A stretch of DNA of 64,000 bases, taken from NCBI GenBank assembly GCA_037176885.1, contig JAWWNJ010000156.1:488164-552163 (forward strand). Reading direction: 5' to 3'. Positions 42,749 to 54,407 of the stretch are shown here, piece after piece (the first letter of the stretch is position 1; the number at the start of each line of letters is the position of its first letter). Origin of the DNA: Favolaschia claudopus (lineage: Eukaryota > Basidiomycota > Agaricomycetes > Agaricales > Mycenaceae). Below the pieces are notes generated by a model that worked only from the letters and a program-made list of their open reading frames with translations, searched no databases and was not told the origin of the DNA. Both the position numbers and the translations under genes were made by a program.

Positions 42749-43290
42749 GTTGTGCTTCCCATCACCAGCTCCACTTCAGCCGAATTTTGAGTTTTGCTTC
42801 TGCCACCCAGAGAACACCAGGAAAAAACAGGAGCTTAACAGAACTTAGGATTAAGACTCAGCTGCTATTTGCCCAAAGCTCGACACGGCCATGACTTGCG
42901 AGCAAGGGCCGAAACAAGGGACCAGCGGCACTTGATGTGGTACGGCAGCGCCCCACAAAGTGGTGCTCCTGGCTTTGCCGATGACAGAATCGTCAACAAA
43001 CGTAAGCACAAACGAAGGAGCACCACTCGATCAAAACCCGTATACAGCCGTTTTGGAAACAATATACGGGTTTTGATTGAGTGGTGCTCGTTCGTTTGTG
43101 CTTACCTTTGTTTTGCTTCCCATCACCAGCTCCACTTCAGCCGAATTTGAGTCTTTGCTTCCGCCACCCAGAGAACACCGGAAAAAACAGGGGGTTAACA
43201 GAACTGAGGATTAAGACTCAGCTGCTACTTGCCCAGAGCTCGACACGGCCATGACTTGCGAGCAAGGGCAAAAACAAGGGACCAACGGCA
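42749..43290. mobile_element. Composite of two partial copies of the CAGCCGTTTTGG element
   Basis: The block 42749-42930 (cctttgttgtgcttcccatc onward) is repeated directly at 43105-43290. Between them the inner end of the first copy (gatcaaaacccgta) meets a complete left terminus of the second (CAGCCGTTTTGGAAACAATA at 43045), so 43000-43041 and 43064-43104 are inverted to each other. The first copy lacks the outer 20 bases of its terminus. Related to the full element at 16053-16959, minus the nested insert. Confidence 0.7.
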
Positions 43291-45243
43291 ATCGCTTGAA
43301 TAATATGAATTTTATTCAGATAAACCAAAAGCAATAGCAGGGCAACTGAGGGCAACAGACGGCTAAGCTGGGCATAAAATGGGCCACTGTGGGCAATCCG
43401 CGGCAAAATCCCGAATTGCCATAGGCTCATTTTGCCGCCGACAGTTGCCCAGAATTGCCATCTTTTGGGTGGGCAATTTCGGGCAACTGTCGGCAATCCT
43501 TAGTCTCGTGAACAAGACTTTATAAATTTTTTTGAAGACAGTCGTTCAAACGTATATAAAGTCTTGGATCTATGAGGGGGGTCCGTGGAGAAGCGTCAAT
43601 TGATGGCTCGGCTTGATCGCGGCATCCATTCTAGGAAATTCGCCACGACGGCCATCACACAGTGAAAGCCTTGCCGCCCTTGCGCGCTCGCGTTGAGCTC
43701 GATGGCAAAGAGGAGAATTTGAAGTTTTCACAGTGAGCGGCTAAAGATCGCGGCTCTTACCCCGCAATTCTGAGTATAGCCTTGGATACACATGCAGGCT
43801 GGCTCCGCAGTATGGTGGATTGTTGATGGTACTCGGCATTACCAAAAGTAACCGAATGTAGAAATGCCTTGCTTGCGACCAGCTAATACAGTTAGCAGTT
43901 GGTTCAACTGGTGGGATAGAGGGAGGATGGTCATATGCTATTGCACATAACATGCGCCGAAGTTATTGGGCTTTCCCTGCGCTGATTTTCTATGATTGTT
44001 TATTTATATGTCAAATCCAAGGGGTGCGCACCGGCAAAATCCGAGACACAGCCTTGAGAGGGAGGGTGTGTCCGGGACCTCTTAATTCACTTTTTGGAGA
44101 AAGTTGCAGGATGCTTGGAAAACGCGTTTGGGAGGGTCAACAAAAAAAAACATCGAAAAAATGCAATATATTACATAATGCTAATATTCTGCTGACAATT
44201 GCCGAACTATGGAAAGCATATCACTATTAGCAGGAAAGACTTCAGACAATTGGGACAATCATTTTCTTTGAGTCTTTTGGGTCCGAAATGCTGCTTTATG
44301 AGAGATTTTCGGACGAAAAAATCTCTTCCGTGTGTCAGAAATGTCAATCAATGACCAGATTAGGCACGTTTACATAAGCATTACGTAGATAGGGTGGGTC
44401 GGGACACTTTTCCGACGTCGTGTCGAAAATTTTAAGAGTGCATACCCCAAGGGTGTGCCAGCCCGTCAAGCCGAGACCTAGGGCGGAGGGTGGTTCGACC
44501 CGGGAGGGTCAGAAAAAAAAATAATTGATTATTTTTTGAAGGGTGGAATATGGTTCCTAGAGCTCAAATACACCTAGAAATTACTGTTACCGAAATATTC
44601 CCGTCAACAAGGTTCACATGGCTCTTTTTGGGTTTCACCGGCATCCCATCCTATTTGGGACGATCAACTTTAGCTGTGTTTGATATCAAACGCAACAGAG
44701 GATATGATGCATGCGTCGCTTTGCTGGGCTGTAATAGATATTTAGTGCTTAATTCATCCTATACCACCTCCAACAGTTGTTTTGAGTTCATATTGAAGGA
44801 TGAGGATAGACCAGAAAACTCTGGTCTCTCAGATACAAAATCATGAGATAGTAACCCTATTTTTGACACCTGAAATCCTTTTGACTGTGTTCCAAAAAAG
44901 GCAAACACTGCGAGATTGATGGTATTTTGAGGATTAATTCATTTACCCACTGTATGATAGCTTACCCCAAGTTTATATCATGAAAGTTGTAGAAGACACG
45001 CTGTAAATGAGACCTTCATTGCTCAAAGCTGCTTGACCATCGTAATTTGTGGGGAAAACCCCCGAATTCGGTTACTTTTGGTAACTGCGAGTATGGCCAT
45101 CCGGCTTGATGGCTCCGCCAGCCACATAAAATGAACGCTAACGCGGAGCCTCACAAAAACAAACTCCTTAGACTCTTGATACAAATGAGGTGACCTCTGA
45201 GCCTTGCATCGAATCTACGATACGTGTATAGACTACTACTGAC
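43291..45243. other. Gene-free region with GGGCAA words
   Basis: At 43320-43500 the words gggcaac, ttgcccag and ggcaat recur in both orientations. A B-box-like string (ggtggttcgacccgggaggg) lies at about 44482-44510, before a run of A, without a clear A box. The ORF at 44550-44846 has no recognised feature. At 43496-43530 tagtctcgtgaacaagact resembles the ends of the MITE at 60600-60796. Confidence 0.4.
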
Positions 45244-45468
45244 TTGCGATTTAGCCCCATCACACCCATCGTCGCAGGCACCATTGGTGGTGTCATTTTC
45301 CTAGGCATCAGTATACTCTTGATAATCTGGTATGCTAGGCGGCGGAGGAACAATGACCGTTTGCCCGAGAACAGCATGCGTACGTCAAGGAAGGAGCGTG
45401 CTTGGTCGGGAGAGTGGAACAGAAGCAATATCCATCAAGTGATCCAGGAACTGAGGGGGATAAAGTGA
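45244..45468 (+). pseudogene. Transmembrane exon of a single-pass membrane protein
   Basis: An acceptor-like tttag precedes PITPIVAGTIGGVIFLGISI, LLIIWYARRRRNNDRLPENS. Gly-rich helix followed by a basic stop-transfer run is the typical membrane span of basidiomycete single-pass proteins with a small cytoplasmic tail. No extracellular part is found upstream, so this is probably a gene fragment. The downstream residues (RKERAWSGEWNRSNIHQVIQ) are unremarkable. Confidence 0.4.
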
Positions 45469-45984
45469 AACAGTCACCGTGCGAAGTATTTGTCATGAAA
45501 TTCAAAACAATAATGACTCATTAGAGCTTATTTGCAGCCGCCAGAAACCCACTTTCCTAATCAAAGAAAATAATTCGTTAAACTATTTTCGCTTAGAGTC
45601 GGTGCCGCACTTTTTTGATGAGGTCCGCATATACGGCCGGATTTGGTTGTGTACACAGTGTACGGCAAACTTTTGAAACAAAACACAACAACGTATACAC
45701 TCTAAGTACCCTCTACCACCATGCTCTCCGCGTTGCAACTTCAGCTGGCAGATCATGACGTCGAGTGATTGTCGGTGAGCTTCGACGACGAGATCGGTCT
45801 TAACCACGGATGTATTTACTCAGTCTGAACTGCGAGTTTACGGAAGACATACATGTAGCACTGTACGGGTGGTTATCCTCACAGAATTCTACAAGATGTC
45901 AACCGAGCACAACGTCTTTCCAGGGGGTCAATCGCGCAACGCAATCAGGGACCTGGCCGGCCGCTTGTATGGCAGAACCTCTGG
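45469..45984. other. Intergenic, nothing recognised
   Basis: A minus-strand open frame at 45583-45807 (VKTDLVVEAHRQSLDVMIC) may be a gene fragment but shows no domain. Confidence 0.3.
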
Positions 45985-46139
45985 CTAAAATCCGTAGGAC
46001 CTAGGGGGAGTTCTCTCCCACCAGGTATAAATCCCCAGTATCCACCAGTAACCTGACGCAATTGAACGTCTTTCCCTTTGCCGACGCATGCACACCACTC
46101 GCCAAAGCGAGCCCAAGGACTTTAGGGTGGTAAGTTGCG

Positions 46140-46751
46140 ACCCTACGCAGTCGACGGTGGCGGATAAACCAGCAGCATAGGCACTGCGTTGTAAATTTGA
46201 AGGGTTTTGAAGGCCAATTTCGCCAGAATCGGTGTGACTTCCCTTTTCGCCAGGACGGCGCGGTAAAAGTTCATTATGTCGGTAAAAGTGTTCTGAAAAT
46301 CCGGTACGGTCGCGTACAATCCTGTGAGAAATTCCTCCCGAACTTGCATGAGGTCCGGATGAGGACAAATGAACATCGCGTGAGCTTCGTCCTCCACGGC
46401 GTCGAGGCAATTTCGACATTTGCGCCATTCCCTTGGGACGATATCCTTCCCTCGTTCTTTCCACCTGCAGCGTTCCACAGCGAGCTTGTGACTAGATAGA
46501 ACAAGGCGCGTGAGCTATGGGTTATGACAGCTTCGACTGTAGTGTCGAAAATCCAACGACTTTTTAATCAGCTTTCCCGTATCCTTATCCATTTCGAGCC
46601 TGCCAACCAAGATGTACTTTGTAAACTGTAACTTTGTTCGTGAAGAGTTCATGATTTCATGGTCAATCCACGACTCCATCGAGAGCTTGACCTGGCTCAT
46701 GGCTTCTTTCACTGCGGCAACCTTCAAAAAACCAGAGATATTCAAAGTCAC
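46140..46751 (-). pseudogene. LINE C-terminal fragment with zinc knuckle
   Basis: From 46751 down: MTLNISGFLKVAAVKEAMSQ, SLDFRHY, then after a short interruption LTRLVLSSHKLAVERCRWKE, VPREWRKCRNCLDAVEDEAH and FICPHPDLMQVREEFLTG, ending YPPPSTA at 46143. The Cys-Cys-His-Cys group (CRNC...H...C) near the end is typical of the C-terminus of fungal non-LTR retrotransposons. At 46515-46539 a 25-bp piece equal to the end of a TA-type MITE (CAGTCGAAGCTGTCATAACC) breaks the frame. Reverse transcriptase is absent. It is of a different lineage from the fragment at 2942-3910. Confidence 0.6.
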
Positions 46752-48758
46752 GGGGATGTACAGCTCCGGACAATCAAACTCGACAAATTTATCGACCTTT
46801 TCCCACGACCCCGATATGTATCGGAATCGAAAGGAAACGAGTTCAGGAGCCTGCTGAATTTTTTTGGTGAGAATTCATCGAGCTGTTCCGGAGATATCCG
46901 CCATTCTTAGTAGAGGGTAGCCAAAATTTTGGCCGGACCCCCCAAATTACAAGGAAAAATCACGAAAATATTGATTTGAGCTCTTTACGACTGTCTGAGT
47001 CTGTTTCTGGACTCAGAATGAAAATTCAACGAGCCGTTATGTCACAAAATAGGAGGGAACCTGTGGGAACATTGTGACATTTGTAACAACATGTCACAAA
47101 TATGTCACCTTGGCATTGCCAATTTCGGGTTCCTCAAAGCAAAAAGGGCTGAGGGACCAGAGTAGTTGCATATAGTATCCTCTGGATGGTCAGCAACCAT
47201 GAAGGCTGGGTCAACATTCGTCTGGAGGGGCCAGAAAGGTACACACAATTTCGTTCAGACCGCCCAAAAATTTGGCCATACCCATTTTGTCGTGGGAAAA
47301 TTCAGGAAAAATCGTTTTTAGACTTATTCTGGGGTGCTGAACCCGTTTACGATATGGAAAATTCATATCGTATCGTATTTATGGCCAGCACTAGTCTCTT
47401 GCACTACTGCCAAATCGGCCGAAGGCCGAAACCTTTTCAAATACCCTATCTGAGCGTGGATTTCGACACAGTTTGGGTGCTTTTCAAGTGGACTTTTGAC
47501 ATACCTAGAGCCTATTCTCGGGTGTATGAAACACTACCATAGATACTGGGCTTCTGATCGCACAATGTTGAACCTTGTGGAGGCAACAAATGCCGAAATT
47601 GGCCTATACTGCCAAATTGGGTGGGGTGAAAAGTTATAACTCCTTCAAATATTTAAGTTTGGGCAATCCGTCTTGCGAAGTTGTTCCTGTGTTGAAAAGG
47701 AGCCGAGTGGCAAGAGGAATTAGAAATGGGATAAAAACTGCGACCACAGATGGCCTTGTCATCGAGGGGTGGTGACAGTATTTTATGTATCTAAGAGGGT
47801 GGATAGTGTCTTTGGCATCCTTTGAGCCTTAATGCACAAAGTATTTTGTCTGTGACTGGCCTAAAGCCAGTGAATAACGAGAATACTTGTGGGGGTCCAA
47901 TTTTGATCTAAATCAGGATTATTCGTACATGAGAGTTTAGTCTAGGTTCGGAACAAGCCTTCTCCGGTCCGGGCAAGCCGGACTAACTCGGAGAGAGGCT
48001 TGGTCCAAACGCAAGAAAACAAGGCATGTCTTCTCAAGGAATTAGCGGACTCAGTTCATGTCCTAACCTCCCAGCATACTGAGAGAGCCTGTTCCCAAGA
48101 GACATTCCCCCAACCTTAGCTACTTAAATTAGCATATAAATCTTTTGTTATGGTCCTACGACGTCGCTTTCCGGGGCGAGGTGCGCCATCAATTTCCTCT
48201 CAACAAACCACTTTTTCATCGAATTTCTTGATTTTTATGGGCTCTACTTCCTCCGCAAAAGTTTATAGATTAACATGTAGTGCCACTCAGAATATGGGCA
48301 CGAAGTTTTTTTGGCCAAATTGGGCTGCGTGACAATAGCGTGACACACGCGCTCAGTGCAGCGACGCGTGCTTAATCTCCGTGTAATATACCACTATTAT
48401 TGAAATATGGAATCTGTAAATACGAGAAACAGTTTTAGGGCCTTGGAATTTGATTCTCAGCCTATTTGGAACAGGGCTCTAGTCAACTCTCAAAACCTGC
48501 TCTAATTGCTGCTTTAGCCACAAGCCGACTCAATTCAGCTTCAATTTTTGGATTTCTGCTGTAGGAGTGCATTTCTCCACCCATTAGAGTAATATTGCAA
48601 GCTCAGATCATTTTTATTCGGGCTGAAAATCAATATTTTCAATAATTTATGAGGTGTTTTTTGGTGTCCGAGTGTCCGATTGCCATCAATTTTGTGGTGT
48701 TCCTGGGCACGTTAAAAATTGGATGAATAGCTAGGAAAATCCGAATATCTCTCTACTA
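46752..48758. other. Gene-free region
   Basis: About 2 kb with only short, non-protein-like frames (e.g. 47186-47542, 47575-47775). No repeat boundaries could be established. Words such as gtgacatttgt and tgtcaca cluster around 47040-47110. Confidence 0.4.
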
Positions 48759-50529
48759 AGATGGAGGGCGTGGGAAGCCCGCACCCTTATGTCAGCAGTC
48801 ACAGTGACATTTGTCACACATTTATACCCAGGCCACTCAGGGTCAAAGTTTTACATAGAAATACAAGCTACAGGGCAGTAGATGATATTCTATGAAGAGT
48901 TTTCTTAAAAAAGTCGAAGGGAGGAAAGATATAAGAGGGTGTGACATGAGTGTGACAAATTTATTGAAGTGTGCCAAACGCGTTTTTCGGCGAAGTGCGG
49001 CATTTTTCAAAAAATGGTCTAAACATTTGGAACGCACCGCCACAGCACTGCCACCTCGGCAGCCCTCGACCGGGGCTTCGGCTATGTTGTGCATGTCTGA
49101 GACATGCTGTCCTGAGCTCAATTTTGCCGCTCAATACCTCGGGTAAGGGCAAGAAAATATTGGAGGAAGAAGGCAAAGCTCTATGACGTTCCGGATGTTG
49201 CATGAATCAAACGCAACAAATTTTTTTGGATGCGCAAAAACTTTTTTTCTGACGTTCTCGGATTGGGCTCACCCCTCGCAGGAATAGGCTGAATTTTAAG
49301 CAGAGGGTGTTCATCGGGCTCGTCGCGCCCGATATGATTCGCATCAGCCGCGGAGCGGAAATCTCCGGTGTCCTTCCCAACCACTCTCATCTCTGAGTCG
49401 TCTCGTCCTCTGAGTCTCGTTTGACTTGTCTCTCATCTACTCCTACTGCCTATTCCCCCAGCTCTTCAAGCTACTTCGGTTCCTTACGCAGCCAGACTTA
49501 AGGTCAACTTCGTCAATCAGACTCAATCTAAGCCAACAAACTTCGAAGCTCTTCAAGATAATGCGGGTCGGAGATACTAGGGGCGCGTGGTGGCAGGAGG
49601 TCCACGGAAGAGGGCGGGAGGTTGGAGACGGGTGGGAGGGCGGTGAATTCGGAGGTGCGCCGCTGTGAGCCGTCGGCGCGGCGCGGGCAGTTTCTGATCC
49701 TCGCATTTGTGAGATACCTCTCGTGCTCTATTACTCCCCCATTCCCCTCCCTCTCTCCACTTCTCTGTATAGGTTGAAATCTATCTCTCTCTATTCATGC
49801 TACAAAAACAACTAAGTATCCAAAGTACGAAACTGTCAATTGTGGACAATTTTTGTCGCGTGCCGTCACATATCGCGTGGTGGGTGACGATGCAACAAAA
49901 CAGCAAACGCTGGGGTACGATGCAAAAGCAGAAGTATGAAGGATATGTACACCATCCAGCTGTTGATCCGCAAAATCCCTCTCCTCAAGGCTCAATCCTC
50001 CCCGGAACGTCGACCAAAAGAGTTCGAGTCATTTGTACGCCATCCGCGAAGCAGCCGATATTTGCATGCCTACATTCGACCCACACTGGAGACGGGATGC
50101 TGACATAGAATGGTAACGATGAGGAAGATGAGCATTGAACAGACAGCAGAGCCCCAGTCCAGTGGACGTCAAGAGAGAAACACGGAGATTTCGGCGCCTT
50201 GTTGATGCGAATCAAATCGGGCGCGACGCAAGCGCGACGAGCCCGATGAACACCTTCCGCATCAAGTGCGGCCTGTTCCTGCCAGGGATGGCCTCCCAGA
50301 AGGTAATACTGAGCCTATATGCAGTACCAGCCCAATCCGAGAACGTCAGAAAAAAAGTTTTTGCGCATCCAAAAAAATTTGTTGCGTTTGATTTATGCAA
50401 CATCCGGAACGTCATAAAGCTCCACCCCTCAAAATTAAGAAAATTTTGTGTTGAACCTTGAGATATGGAACCTCCCACGGTCACATGGGCTGCTGACATA
50501 AGGGTGCGGGCTTCCCACGCCCTCCATTT
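48759..50529. mobile_element. 1771-bp TA-flanked element with long internal inverted repeats
   Basis: Ends AGATGGAGGGCGTGGGAAGC (with CCGCACCCTTATGTCAGCAG) and the inverse, with TA at 48757-48758 and 50530-50531. Inside, 49187-49375 is inverted at about 50190-50415, including GACGTTCCGGATGTTGCAT, TTTTTTGGATGCGCAAAAAC and GTGTTCATCGGGCTCGTCGC. The left arm holds about 310 bp extra (48830-49140). The loop at 49400-50180 has no recognised gene. The termini match the family at 12964-13565. Confidence 0.7.
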
Positions 50530-50691
50530 TACAATACTTACTATAGTAGGTTTAGACACGTTTGAAGGCAGGGGAGCGCTCACAACACATCCTTGTTTTC
50601 CTTGAGCTTGGCACAACCCCCTTCTCAATTTCGTGTGTCGGCACGTGAATGTCATGTGAGAAGGCGGCTTGTTCCGAACCTACGTTTAGGG

Positions 50692-51668
50692 CAACCCCGC
50701 CATTCCAATGATGGCGAATCGGTCGCCAGACCGATTAAAGCCGACGGCCACGGCCAGTAAAACCCTCGGCAATCTGACACTGTGGTCGTAGAACCCCCTG
50801 ACTTTCCCTTAGTTCTTCCATCCAATCTTGTAGGGAAAGTCACAGGAAAATGCCATGAATTCCACTGCGAGCTTGTGAATTTCACCTAGAAATTTTCACT
50901 GGGTTCGACTATGTGAGTGGAACATTCCATCATGTTTTTTCACATAGTTTTGCAGTGGATACCATCCAGGATTTAAGTGAATTAAGTTTCACTATGCTCA
51001 GATTCCCTCCAAAAGCACATGAATTTCACTCCAAGAGTGTATGAAAATCAAAAATACTTAAAAATCTTCTTGCTTAGCCCGAATACCAGCCTTCTATACA
51101 GTTAACATCCTTATATATTACATTGACTAGTTACTCTACTTTATGTAAACTTCACGCTAACCCTTGTATTTTTATTCATGGTACTAAGTTTATGCAATGC
51201 TTTTCAGCAATGAGAATCTTAAAGTGGCTTCTGCGCATCCAGTACCGGTGACCTGAATGATGCACCTTGGCCGAGGCACCTTTAGCCCCATGAAAATCAT
51301 GGATTTCGACAGTGGATCTCAAGATGTGCGCCCCAGGCTGGAAATCAACTATTTTCTACAAGTTTCACACAAATTATCTCACGTACTCTTCAAGTGAATT
51401 TCATGGAGCTCATACACGGGTTCAATGGCATAAAATCCCCAACTTTCATTCATTGCATACCAATATGAAATTCATGTAGTTGAAGGGAGCCTCTACCAAC
51501 TCTGTGACTGGGCCATGTGAATCTGGAACCCCATGAACATGATTTCACTGCAAAATTCAGTGAATCGTGGATTTCATGGCCCAGCTATGGGAAAGTCAGG
51601 GGGTTCTACTTCCTCAGTGCTGAGGCTATTTCCTGCGAAATAAAGCCCTCGAAATGACCGATTTTTCG
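50692..51668. repeat. Interspersed repeat R1 split by a CACTG element
   Basis: The left half 50692-50778 and the right half 51620-51668 together reproduce the R1 sequence seen uninterrupted at 12801-12934 and 52090-52177 (CTCGGCAATCTGA joined to GGCTATTT). This gives a clean empty-site comparison for the insertion at 50779-51619. Confidence 0.8.
50779..51619. mobile_element. CACTG-terminated element, copy B (841 bp), inserted in R1
   Basis: Ends CACTGTGGTCGTAGAACCCC and, inverted, CACTGAGGAAGTAGAACCCC. CTGA occurs on both sides (50775-50778 and 51620-51623) but once in the two uninterrupted R1 copies, proving a 4-bp target duplication. The interior has gtgaatttcac-like words in both orientations and no ORF. 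It is diverged from copy A (6431-7194) in length and interior but shares the ends. Confidence 0.85.
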
Positions 51669-52089
51669 AGCGCTCCCAGGACCCCTGATTATAGGCCAAA
51701 ATCCTAGATCCCGGTTCGGACAATTTCTCGAGGTTTTGGCCAGAAATGCGACATCCGGTTCGGACAAAAACTCGCCCTTCGAGGCGAGGTACCTAGATCC
51801 CGTTCGGACAAAATCTCCGGCGGGCGTAGGTCAGGAGCGCGGCACTCGCCAATTTTTGAGGACATTTCGAGCCCAGATTGAACAGATTCTCGAAGATTTA
51901 CGCTGAAATCAGCAGCATTCGGCGTTGGCGCAAGATTTGGACCGTTTGGGAGATTTTTCGATCAAAACACGTGGGCCTCGGCTAGATCCGGTTCGGACAT
52001 TTTCTCGCCCAAACGCCCAAAATTGGTTCGGACATTTTCTCCCCATTTTGCCTTGGTCGGGATCTAGCCTCCAAAGATGCGCTCCCCCA
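51669..52089. repeat. Irregular array of GGTTCGGACA motifs
   Basis: The phrase GATCCCGGTTCGGACAATTT and variants of TTCGGACAwTTTCTC or AAACTC occur near 51710, 51752, 51790, 51985 and 52025, at uneven spacing and the same orientation. Function unknown. Confidence 0.6.
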
Positions 52090-52177
52090 ATTAAGCCGAT
52101 GGCCCCGGCCAGTAAAACCCTCGGCAATCTGAGGCTATTTCCGGCGAAATAAAGCCCTCGAAATGACCGATTTTTCG
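52090..52177. repeat. Interspersed repeat R1, 3' part
   Basis: From ttaagccgatggccccggcc to ctcgaaatgaccgatttttc, uninterrupted; serves as an empty-site reference for the CACTG insertion at 50779. Confidence 0.75.
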
Positions 52178-52332
52178 ATAATTAGGCCGCATATTTACCT
52201 CGGAAATCACCCGGAACTGGCGCATTTATTCAATGTATGACAATATGATTATTAGTTGATTATTACCCTAAGGGTTATCCGGCAGCAGAGCAGGATCTGG
52301 ATTTGGAACTGATGGTGGAACTGATGTGTGTA

Positions 52333-52798
52333 TGGTGGGGGACGTGACTTTGTGACAAACTTTTATGGACAATGTTGTGACGCTAATAACTTGTGTGACA
52401 GTCACCCAAATGTCTTGATCTTGCAGAAATGGCATCCTTTTGAGGAGTAGAACAGATTGGATGGACCAGTTTTACCCTCCGTTGACTTTCGTGATTTTGG
52501 CCACGAATTTGGCCATCCTAAAGCGGAATTTGATCCGAAACGCCTCTGCCGGGGCGAATCTGATGCCCCATCAATGGTCAATCTGCCTCCAGATATAGGT
52601 AATTCACGAATTCGGTCAGAAGAGAGTTATGGGGGCGAATTGGAATGTTGAAAATCTTCTCAAGTCCCGCCTCAATGGTATTTTCACCCCTTAAAATGTT
52701 GTTTTTCCCGCGAAAATCTGGCCATCTCCCATCAAAAAGTTCCCACAGTCCAAGATTTCGGAAAACGGCCACTCTTGGGTATTTCACGTCCCCCACCA
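52333..52798. mobile_element. TA-flanked element TGGTGGGGGACG, copy 1 (466 bp, internally deleted)
   Basis: TA on both sides. It shares nearly the whole sequence of copy 2 (59799-60324) but lacks about 60 bp before the right end (between gggtattt and cacgtccccc), so the right TIR is shortened. Open frames inside belong to the repeat and are not genes. Confidence 0.8.
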
Positions 52799-53076
52799 TA
52801 TGTAATGTATTCCGCGGACTGTCCGATGTCAACCGACCCCAGCCCCCGCACAGGCCAGCTCATCGACGACAACAACGACCTCTTCAATCGAGCCCTTGGG
52901 TGGAAATTGAGTCGGCGCACTTTCAGCAAACGAAGGGAGATATGTGCAGTTCTTGAGCGGTCCCCGTGCACCTGAGCGTGCGCGCTGAGAAGGCGGGATG
53001 AGGAGCGGGCAGATGGCGGCGAGCGGGCGTAGGGTTCGCTGACAATTGTGTTCTGATGAAAATAATTAATAGTCAG
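52799..53076. other. Short intergenic stretch
   Basis: A plus-strand frame to 52975 (TGQLIDDNNDLFNRALGWKL, RRTFSKRREICAVLE) looks protein-like and may be a gene fragment cut by the 52333 element; no domain recognised. Confidence 0.3.
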
Positions 53077-54407
53077 TCAGAATGTCAGGCTGACAGTCAG
53101 GACTGACAAATAAGGTAGGGGACAGACAAATACGGTTGCCCCACGTGATTTCACCTTTTTGAGAAGATGTAGTCCGCTCGACCTGTATTTGAGGGAAAAT
53201 AAAAAATCCGGCTCGTTTGTGTGTTTCCCGGGGTTACCGAATAGAATCACCGCAGCCTTACACTTGTCCTTAAGCTCACCGCGAACTTGAGCGGCGCCAC
53301 CCCAGGACCGATTAACATTGAGTAGGGTTGATCTGACGATAGAGAAGGGGAGACTTACGTAGCTAACGAGGTTATCTCGACGATCGCTGCCCTCCGTGGC
53401 GAGAGCAAAACGGTCGATCAATTCTTCATTCCCAGACGACTCGATCGCCTTCGTGACAATCTCCCAAGTCCAGTCACGTTCATCTTCTGGAAACCCTGCC
53501 TGAGTCGAGACGGCTACGCGGACAGCGTACCTCCCCGTGTTAGCGAGGCGAAGTGATTGGGGACTGAAGTCCCCCAGCGTGATTCGACCAGCTGACGTAG
53601 TGGAAGAATCGGAGCGCCGGGGCTTCTTGCGGGTAGATTTCCCCTTTTTCTTGGGGGCATCTTCCACGACCATCTGTGATATGAAGAAGGGAAGGATCCG
53701 TCTGAGTATATGCCGTGAAGGACTTACGTCGTCGGCATTGTCCTCCTCCTCCTCCTCCTCCTCCTCCTCCTCGCCATCCTCCTCATCTTGTTCAGCGTCC
53801 GAGTTGCCCGCGTTGTCGTCTTTGTCGTGGGGAGAGGCGGCAGGCCCGTCATCTGCATTAGGATCTTTCGGAGGGGGCACACGACTCGGGCCTGTGACAG
53901 AATTGATTGGGAGGTATATCCGTTTATAGTACGGGAAGGACTTACCGAGATCTAGGCCGTCACCGTCGTCAGCGCCGAATAACTCTGGTTCCTCCTCGTC
54001 GTCTGATGGCGGAGCCAGAGGCCGGCGCTTTGACTATAGTCAACACTCCACATTGAGTGAATAAGCAGGGAAGTGTATACCTTCTTTCTTGCAGGAGCCT
54101 CGGAAGACTCTTCTTCCTCCTCGTCAAGTAGATCGGTGTTACGCTTGGTGACAACTATATTGTGTACGTACCGCGTCTGTCAGCAAGGAGAAATCAGCGA
54201 GAGATAAGTACTTGACATACGAGCGGCTTCGGCGGCTGCTAGCTTGGCCTTGAGAGCTTTGACTTCAGCAGTTTCCTTGGGCTGTTTGGTGGCGTTCTTG
54301 GAGGCCGCTTTGCTGGTCGCAGCTGTCGAGGCCTTAGCCGGAGGTGCTTTGGACTTTTTGGTGGCGGCCGCAGCGCCAGGCTTTTTGTTTGTTTTTTTGG
54401 GAGCCAT
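53077..54407 (-). CDS. DUF6532-like protein, C-terminally truncated
   Basis: Start at 54407 (MAPKKTNKKPGAAAATKKSK). Exons by splice signals: 54407-54221, 54154-54081, 54033-53946, 53891-53728, 53673-53359, then the remainder; introns 54155-54220, 54034-54080, 53892-53945 and 53674-53727 have GT-AG ends. After a Lys/Ala-rich N-terminus and an acidic stretch (a Glu run at about 53740-53770) come RLANTGRYAVRVAVSTQAGF, WEIVTKAIESSGNEELIDRF and SWGGAAQVRGELKDKCKAAV, the N-terminal half of DUF6532. The intron before SWGG begins GTAAGT at 53358 but lacks a normal AG at its end. The C-terminal half is missing after LHLLKK. No transposase is adjacent, so it may be an orphan piece of a Plavaka element. 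Confidence 0.65.

Noticed and set aside
44440..44520. tRNA-like or SINE-like sequence before an A run
   Set aside because: Only a B-box-like string; no convincing A box or repeated copy in the window.
53537..53929. Serine-rich plus-strand ORF
   Set aside because: The serine run is the antisense reading of the Glu-rich stretch in the DUF6532-like gene.
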